Part shown: piece by piece, positions 13,710-18,688 of the stretch
Layout: every line of letters starts with the position of its first letter
Position numbering within the stretch: position 1 is the stretch's first letter
Assembly (NCBI GenBank): GCA_040386295.1
Contig: JAZKFR010000012.1
Coordinates: 1-18,688 of the forward strand
Origin: JAZKFR01 sp040386295
GTDB lineage: Bacteria > Pseudomonadota > Gammaproteobacteria > Burkholderiales > Rhodocyclaceae
DNA: 18,688 nucleotides
Direction: 5' to 3'
Translations under genes and position numbers: made by a program
The notes under the pieces: generated by a model
The model's input: only the letters and a program-made list of their open reading frames with translations
What the model was told of the DNA's origin: nothing
The model's database searches: none

Positions 13710-15223
13710 ATCCCCTCACCCTCTCGCCCATAGCGCCTTCCTTGCGTTCGCTGAACGGTCAGCGTGTGCTCGTCGTCGGCCTGGGCGAAAGTGGTTTGGC
13801 TATGGTGCAATGGCTGACGCAGCAAGGTGCTGTGGTGCGCGTTCTGGATCATGCCGAGCAACCCGCAGCAGCAAAACAGCTGGTCGCTTTACAGCCGCCG
13901 CCCGAGCGCTATTTCGGCGCAGCGCGCTTTAGCCATGCCGAGTGCTTGCACGGGGTCGATTTAATCGCACTGTCGCCGGGCGTTCCTCTGCGCAGTCCGC
14001 TGCTGCAGGCTGCTTTAGCGAGCGGCATTGCGCTTGTTTCAGAAATCGAATTATTCGTTTGCGGCTTACGTCAATACATCCCGCGCGCACGGCTGATTGC
14101 AATCACCGGGAGCAACGGCAAAACCACAACGACCGCACTGACCGGCAAACTCTGCGCGGCCAGCGGTCAGCAAACCATGGTCGCGGGCAATATCAGCCCT
14201 TCAGCGCTAGACGCTTTAATGCAGGTACTCGCCGCGCAAGCCTGCGCAAAGCCGCTGGCTCTACCCGAAATTTGGGTGCTTGAACTGTCGAGCTTTCAAT
14301 TAGAAACCAGCTACACACTGAACGCTGATGTGGCGACTGTGCTCAATCTGAGCCCAGACCACCTGGATCGCTACGCGGGCATGGCCGAATACAGCGCAGC
14401 CAAAGCGCGTATTTTTCAACAAGACGCAACGCGCCCAGCCGGAATTGCCGTGATTAACCGCGACGATGCGGCCTGTCAGGCGCTGTCCACGGGGTCGCGG
14501 CAACGCGTCAGTTTTGGTCTTAATCCGCCGCCGAGCGCCGCCGATTACGGGGTGGTCGACGGCTTTATCGTGCACGGTGAAACGCGCTTAGTCGCCTGCT
14601 CAGCATTGCGCCTGGTCGGCCAACACAACATCGCCAACGCGATGGCGGCGCTGGCTTTGAGCGCAGCGCTTGAAATACCGACGCCGCAGGTATTGCCGAC
14701 GCTGGTGAACTTTGCTGGTTTGCCGCACCGTGTTGCTTTTGTCGCGCGCGTTGCCGACGTTGATTATTACGATGACTCTAAAGGCACGAACGTGGGCGCC
14801 AGCTTGGCTGCGATTGAGGGTTTGATCGATGCGACGGCGCGTGCGGCGGGACACAAAATCGTCGTCATCCTGGGCGGCGAAGGCAAAGGCCAAGACTTTG
14901 CTCCCCTCGCCAGCGCCCTGCATACGCACGCACGTGCCGTCGCCTTGATGGGTCGTTCGGCGCAAGCCATCGCCGCGATTCTGCCGCCCACGCTGGTGCA
15001 GCAAATTTGTCACGACATGGATGAAGCCGTGCGTTGGAGCGCCGCGCAAGCACAGGCAGGCGACCGAGTTTTGCTCTCACCTGCCTGCGCCAGCTTTGAT
15101 CTGTATCGCAACTACGTGCATCGCGCTGAGGTCTTTATCGACGCCGTGCGTCGCTTGCAGAACGGGGCTGATCTGCCTAGTGCGCCAATCAATGCTGGAT
15201 TTAACGAACCGGGGGCAAAGTGA
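13700..15223 (+). CDS. murD: UDP-MurNAc-L-alanine:D-glutamate ligase MurD
   Basis: Adds D-glutamate as the second stem-peptide residue. It has the Mur ligase three-domain layout: an N-terminal Rossmann-like domain with VLVVGLGESGLAM (23-35) and LSPGVP (91-96), ATP loop ITGSNGKTTTT (135-145), NLSPDHLDRY (216-225), likely carbamylated Lys235 (YSAAKARIF), LPHR (341-344), DDSKGTNVGAS (358-368) and LSPACASFDLYRNY (459-472). At 507 residues it is longer than E. coli MurD (438). The ATG at 13700 leads into the family N-terminus but has no evident Shine-Dalgarno sequence, and a near-duplicate ATG lies 11 bp upstream. Its stop TGA shares one base with the ftsW ATG. Confidence 0.96.
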   Translation: MNQHPLTLSPIAPSLRSLNGQRVLVVGLGESGLAMVQWLTQQGAVVRVLDHAEQPAAAKQLVALQPPPERYFGAARFSHAECLHGVDLIALSPGVPLRSPLLQAALASGIALVSEIELFVCGLRQYIPRARLIAITGSNGKTTTTALTGKLCAASGQQTMVAGNISPSALDALMQVLAAQACAKPLALPEIWVLELSSFQLETSYTLNADVATVLNLSPDHLDRYAGMAEYSAAKARIFQQDATRPAGIAVINRDDAACQALSTGSRQRVSFGLNPPPSAADYGVVDGFIVHGETRLVACSALRLVGQHNIANAMAALALSAALEIPTPQVLPTLVNFAGLPHRVAFVARVADVDYYDDSKGTNVGASLAAIEGLIDATARAAGHKIVVILGGEGKGQDFAPLASALHTHARAVALMGRSAQAIAAILPPTLVQQICHDMDEAVRWSAAQAQAGDRVLLSPACASFDLYRNYVHRAEVFIDAVRRLQNGADLPSAPINAGFNEPGAK

Positions 15224-16386
15224 TGGCCAGCCCAAGTTTGCCCGGTGCCTATCGTGTTGCCGCCGAAATCGACGAGCTCTTGCTCTGGGGCGCTTTGATT
15301 CTGCTGTTGTTCGGCTTGGTGATGGTCTACTCAGCCTCAATCGCTACGGCTGAAGGCAGCGCTTTTACCGGACATCAAGCCGCGTATTTTTTAGTCCGAC
15401 ACGCGGTCTTTCTGTGCATAGCCTTGGTTGTTGCCAGCATTGCCTTCCAAATCCCGATGAGCCTTTGGCAACAAAGCGCACCCTGGCTGTTTATTGCTGG
15501 TTTTGTCCTGCTCAGCTTAGTGCTGGTGCCGGGCATTGGGCGCGACGTGAATGGTGCGCGCCGCTGGTTGCCTTTATTGGTCTTCAACTTGCAGCCTTCC
15601 GAGCTGATGAAACTGTTTGCCGTGCTCTACACCGCTGATTACACCCTACGCAAAATGCCGCATATGCATGACCTGAAAAAAGCGTTTTTGCCGATGGCGG
15701 GCGCCATGTTGGCGGTCGGCGTGCTGTTGCTAAAAGAACCCGATTTCGGCGCCTTTGTCGTGATCATCTCAATCGCCATGGGGATTCTCTTTTTGGGCGG
15801 CATGCGCGCGCGTTTGTTCGCTGGCTTGATTCTCCTGCTGGCGACGGCGTTTGCCGTCTTGATCATCGTCTCGCCGTATCGGCGTGATCGCATCTTCGGT
15901 TTTATGGATCCGTGGAGCGATGCTTTTGGGCGCGGTTACCAACTCTCGCATGCCTTGATTGCCTTCGGGCGCGGCGAGTTTTTTGGCGTGGGACTGGGCG
16001 CTAGCGTTGAAAAATTGTTCTATTTGCCGGAAGCGCACACCGATTTTTTACTCGCCGTGATCGCCGAAGAATTGGGTTTTGTCGGCGTGCTCTTGGTGGT
16101 CGGTCTATTTGCGCTGTTGGTGCAACGCGCCTTTGCGATTGGTCGACAAGCGATTGCCCTAGAACGCCTGTACGCCGGTTTAGTCGCGCAGGGAATCGGC
16201 ATTTGGATCGGTGTTCAAGGCTTCATCAACATGGGCGTCAACGTGGGTCTGCTGCCGACTAAAGGGCTGACCTTGCCGCTGATGAGCTACGGCGGCTCAG
16301 GGATTTTGGCCAACTGCCTGGCGCTGGCCGTGCTGCTCAGAGCCGACTGGGAAAATCGTCAATTGATGCGTGGTAAGCCGGTATGA
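15223..16386 (+). CDS. ftsW: Septal peptidoglycan glycosyltransferase FtsW (SEDS family)
   Basis: Polytopic membrane enzyme that polymerises lipid II into septal glycan together with FtsI. With the ATG at 15223 it has 387 residues (E. coli 414) and about ten hydrophobic spans. SEDS motifs visible are MVYSAS, the GIGRDVNGARRWLP loop, FNLQPSELMKL, KEPDFGAF, LPEAHTDFLLAVIAEELGF with the probable catalytic Asp274, and the C-terminal NMGVNVGLLPTKGLTLPLMS and YGGSG. A GTG at 15220 would add one residue, but ATG gives a TGATG stop-start with murD and GGGGG (15211-15215) 7 bp upstream. The stop overlaps the murG ATG by 4 bp. Confidence 0.96.
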   Translation: MASPSLPGAYRVAAEIDELLLWGALILLLFGLVMVYSASIATAEGSAFTGHQAAYFLVRHAVFLCIALVVASIAFQIPMSLWQQSAPWLFIAGFVLLSLVLVPGIGRDVNGARRWLPLLVFNLQPSELMKLFAVLYTADYTLRKMPHMHDLKKAFLPMAGAMLAVGVLLLKEPDFGAFVVIISIAMGILFLGGMRARLFAGLILLLATAFAVLIIVSPYRRDRIFGFMDPWSDAFGRGYQLSHALIAFGRGEFFGVGLGASVEKLFYLPEAHTDFLLAVIAEELGFVGVLLVVGLFALLVQRAFAIGRQAIALERLYAGLVAQGIGIWIGVQGFINMGVNVGLLPTKGLTLPLMSYGGSGILANCLALAVLLRADWENRQLMRGKPV

Positions 16387-17579
16387 ACGACATAACGAAC
16401 CAACAAGCGCAGGAAACCAACACACAAGAGCAGGACTTGCCGCTGTCGCCCATGGCGCAGCAAACGAGTAGCTCGTCTGGCAAGACTGTTTTGATCATGG
16501 CGGGCGGGACTGGCGGCCATATTTTCCCTGCGCTGGCCGTGGCTGAATGCCTGAAAAATCAAGGCTGGCAGGTGCATTGGCTGGGTAGTCCCAAAGGCAT
16601 GGAAGCCAAACTGGTCGCCCAATACGCTTATCCAATGGCGCCCATACAGTTTTCTGCCTTGCGCGGTAAGGGCTTGTTGCGCAAATTGAGTTTGCCTTTT
16701 TCGCTGCTTTCTGCCTGCTGGCAAGCGCGCCGTATCTTGCGCCGCATCAAGCCCGACGTGGTGCTCGGCATGGGCGGCTACATTTCCTTTCCCGGGGGTT
16801 TGATGGCGGCCTTGCTCGGCTACCCCTTGGTGGTGCACGAACAGAATGCGATTCCTGGTTTGGCCAACCGTGTTTTAGCCAGGCTGGCGCAGCGCTTGGC
16901 CTGCGGTTTTCCGCACGCTTTTGGCCAACGTTTGGCCGCGCAATGGACGGGCAACCCGGTACGTGCTGACATTGCGGCAGCGCCGCCGCCTGCCCAGCGT
17001 TGGGCAGAACGCCTGGCGCTGCAGCCAGAACCGCCCTTGCAGGTGCTGGTCATCGGCGGCAGTTTGGGCGCGGCTGCGCTGAACGAACACGTGCCTTCTG
17101 GCATCGCGCTGATCGAGCCTGAGCGCCGCCCGCAGGTGGTGCATCAAGCCGGTGAAAAACATCTCAAAAAACTGCAAGAAGACTACGCCGAGCTGGCTTT
17201 GCCCGTGCAGTGCGTTAGCTTTATTCAAGACATGGCGGGTGCTTACGCATGGGCCGATCTGGTCATCTGCCGTGCCGGTGCGCTCACCGTCGCTGAGCTG
17301 GCTGCCGTGGGGGTGGCCAGCATCATGGTGCCCTTCCCGGCGGCGGTAGATGATCATCAAACGGCCAATGCCCAGTATTTGAGCCGCGTCGGCGCCGCCA
17401 TCGTCTTGCCGCAGAGTGAATTGACTGCGGCCAACATCAGTCTCTTACGCAACTACTCGCGCGCGCAGCTGCTGCAAATGGCCGAACGTGCGCGCGAACT
17501 GGCCAAACCCGACGCTGCTGCTGCAGTGGCACAGCTTTGTCTTGACGCCGCCGCAGCGCGACGCAAGAAAGCAACTTGA
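16383..17579 (+). CDS. murG: UDP-GlcNAc:lipid I N-acetylglucosaminyltransferase MurG
   Basis: Peripheral inner-membrane GT-B glycosyltransferase that turns lipid I into lipid II. Motifs: GGTGGH (41-46), GMGGYISFPGG (129-139), VHEQNAIPGLANR (151-163), WTGNPVR (188-194), IGGSLGA (224-230), CRAGALTVAE (296-305), and DDHQTANA (323-330). It has 398 residues against 355 in E. coli; the excess is largely a hydrophilic Gln/Thr/Ser-rich N-terminus of about 33 residues before TVLIMAGGTGGH. The ATG at 16383 overlaps the ftsW stop (ATGA), as at other junctions here, but Met24 (16452) is a possible alternative start; neither has a strong ribosome binding site. The gap to murC is 18 bp. Confidence 0.96.
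   Translation: MNDITNQQAQETNTQEQDLPLSPMAQQTSSSSGKTVLIMAGGTGGHIFPALAVAECLKNQGWQVHWLGSPKGMEAKLVAQYAYPMAPIQFSALRGKGLLRKLSLPFSLLSACWQARRILRRIKPDVVLGMGGYISFPGGLMAALLGYPLVVHEQNAIPGLANRVLARLAQRLACGFPHAFGQRLAAQWTGNPVRADIAAAPPPAQRWAERLALQPEPPLQVLVIGGSLGAAALNEHVPSGIALIEPERRPQVVHQAGEKHLKKLQEDYAELALPVQCVSFIQDMAGAYAWADLVICRAGALTVAELAAVGVASIMVPFPAAVDDHQTANAQYLSRVGAAIVLPQSELTAANISLLRNYSRAQLLQMAERARELAKPDAAAAVAQLCLDAAAARRKKAT
16978..17021 (+). repeat. Two-tier inverted repeat inside murG
   Basis: An inner perfect stem, CTGCCCA (16990-16996) with TGGGCAG (17001-17007), encloses a GCGT loop. An outer perfect stem pairs CAGCGCC (16978-16984) with GGCGCTG (17015-17021). Unpaired stretches of 5 and 7 bases separate the two tiers. 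It encodes a Pro/Ala-rich linker between the two MurG domains. Confidence 0.6.
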
Positions 17580-17597
17580 AGTCTTGAAGCCTCGTTT

Positions 17598-18688
17598 ATG
17601 AAACATAAAATCAAACACATTCACTTCGTTGGTATTGGCGGCGTCGGCATGAGCGGTATCGCCGAGGTGTTGGTCAATCTCGGCTTCACCGTCAGCGGCT
17701 CGGATCGCTTGGATAGCCCAAGTTTGCAGCGCTTGGCGCGGCTCGGCGTGCGCACCGTGCTCGGCCACAACGCAGCGCATATCGCGGGCGCCGATGCCGT
17801 GGTTGTCTCGACCGCCGTGGCCGTAGACAACTGTGAAGTGCTGGCGGCGCGTGCGCAGCAAATCCCCGTAGTGCCGCGCGCGCAAATGTTGGCTGAGTTG
17901 ATGCGCTTAAAGCAAGGCATCGCCGTCGCTGGGACGCACGGTAAAACCACGACAACGAGCTTGATCGCCTCGATTTTGGCGGCTGAGGGAATGGATCCGA
18001 CCTTCGTTATCGGCGGTCGACTCAACGCTGCGGGCGCCAATGCACGCTTGGGCGCAGGCGATTTTCTCGTGGCCGAGGCGGATGAATCCGATGCTTCTTT
18101 CCTCTTCCTATCGCCGGTGATTGCCCTCGTGACCAATATCGACGGCGACCACATGGAAACCTACGGCCACGACTTTGCGCGGCTCAAACAGGCTTTTGTC
18201 GAATTCTTGCAGCGTTTGCCTTTCTATGGCGTGGCCATACTTTGCCTCGATGATCCGCATGTGCGCAGCATCCTGCCGCAGATCAGCCGACAAATTATTA
18301 GCTACGGCTTAACGCCTGAAGCCCAAGTACGTGCCGAAAACATCGAGGCGCAGGCGGGCAAAATGCGCTTCGATTGCCTGCGCGCAGAGCATCAGCCCTT
18401 AAGCATCACGCTCAATTTGCCGGGTCTGCACAATGTGCAAAATGCCTTGGCAGCGATTGCGCTGGCGACTGAAGTGGGCGTTTCTGACGCCGCCATCGTC
18501 GCCGCGCTGGGCGAATTCAAAGGCGTTGCACGGCGTTTTCAAAATTATGGCGAACTGCCTGTGCGCAACAGTGGCAACAGCGGCAGCGACGAGGCCTGCC
18601 AAAAACTTGGCCAGGCAAGCGCTCACTACACCTTGATCGACGACTACGGCCACCATCCTGCCGAAATGAAAGCAACGCTGGCTGCTGC
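17598..18688 (+). CDS. murC: UDP-N-acetylmuramate:L-alanine ligase MurC, 3' partial
   Basis: Adds L-alanine to UDP-MurNAc, the first step of stem-peptide synthesis. The frame stays open from the ATG at 17598 to the window end, giving 363 complete codons of an enzyme that has 491 in E. coli. Motifs: IHFVGIGGVGMSGIAEVL (8-25), ATP loop VAGTHGKTTTTS (110-121), EADESDASFL (160-169), TNIDGDHMETY (179-189), LPGLHNVQNALAAIA (274-288), FKGVARRF (307-314) and LIDDYGHHPAEM (346-357). Between FQNYGELPV and HYTLIDDYGHHP there are about 18 extra residues, including an Asn-Ser-Gly repeat, in a position where the family is normally short. The ribosome binding site is weak (TTGAAG nearby). Further dcw genes (ddl, ftsQ, ftsA, ftsZ) would be expected downstream, outside the window. 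Confidence 0.97.
   Translation, partial: MKHKIKHIHFVGIGGVGMSGIAEVLVNLGFTVSGSDRLDSPSLQRLARLGVRTVLGHNAAHIAGADAVVVSTAVAVDNCEVLAARAQQIPVVPRAQMLAELMRLKQGIAVAGTHGKTTTTSLIASILAAEGMDPTFVIGGRLNAAGANARLGAGDFLVAEADESDASFLFLSPVIALVTNIDGDHMETYGHDFARLKQAFVEFLQRLPFYGVAILCLDDPHVRSILPQISRQIISYGLTPEAQVRAENIEAQAGKMRFDCLRAEHQPLSITLNLPGLHNVQNALAAIALATEVGVSDAAIVAALGEFKGVARRFQNYGELPVRNSGNSGSDEACQKLGQASAHYTLIDDYGHHPAEMKATLAA
18567..18584 (+). repeat. 9-bp near-tandem repeat in murC insertion
   Basis: AACAGTGGC (18567-18575) and AACAGCGGC (18576-18584) differ at one base and encode Asn-Ser-Gly twice, at the start of an insertion in MurC. Confidence 0.8.

Noticed and set aside
1..18688. Search for CRISPR arrays, tRNA or rRNA genes, insertion sequences, toxin-antitoxin pairs or a new gene system
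   Set aside because: No regularly spaced repeat array, RNA gene, transposase or unfamiliar gene group was seen. Every strong coding region belongs to a known core family.

Overview
The window is a stretch of bacterial chromosome holding core genes, read almost entirely on the + strand. Gene order, protein sequences and a RibB fused to a degenerate GTP cyclohydrolase II domain point to a betaproteobacterium, probably Burkholderiales. This rests on protein resemblance and synteny; no database was searched. The MurE substrate motif DNPR indicates a meso-diaminopimelate peptidoglycan, as expected for a Gram-negative.

Region 1 (1-2026) is the end of a riboflavin/transcription operon: ribB(X) (5' end outside the window), ribH (lumazine synthase) and nusB, with ribH and nusB overlapping by 11 bp. 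Region 2 (2250-4871) is topB, encoding DNA topoisomerase III with two C-terminal four-cysteine zinc modules and a Lys/Ala tail. Region 3 (4872-5538) is a 667-bp stretch with no credible gene. Its left part is repeat-rich and bounded by a 10-bp direct repeat. Its right part is very AT-rich and ends in three GTGG units at exact 10-bp spacing, the expected operator of MraZ.

Region 4 (5539-18688) is the division and cell wall (dcw) cluster in canonical order: mraZ, rsmH (mraW), ftsL, ftsI, murE, murF, mraY, murD, ftsW, murG and murC (3' end outside the window). MurC, MurD, MurE and MurF build the UDP-MurNAc-pentapeptide. MraY and MurG make lipid I and lipid II at the membrane. FtsW polymerises and FtsI cross-links the septal glycan, with FtsL as a divisome scaffold. 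MraZ is the operon's transcriptional regulator and RsmH methylates 16S rRNA. Most junctions overlap by 1-11 bp, so the genes are probably co-transcribed and translationally coupled.

I found no novel defence, mobile or biosynthetic system; this is ordinary core genome. What merits a second look is smaller: the non-coding element before mraZ, a perfect 14-bp inverted repeat inside murF, a 9-bp stem at the start of rsmH, and several 9-12 bp tandem repeats that lengthen poorly conserved parts of the proteins or duplicate gene junctions. No tRNA, rRNA, CRISPR array or insertion sequence was recognised.
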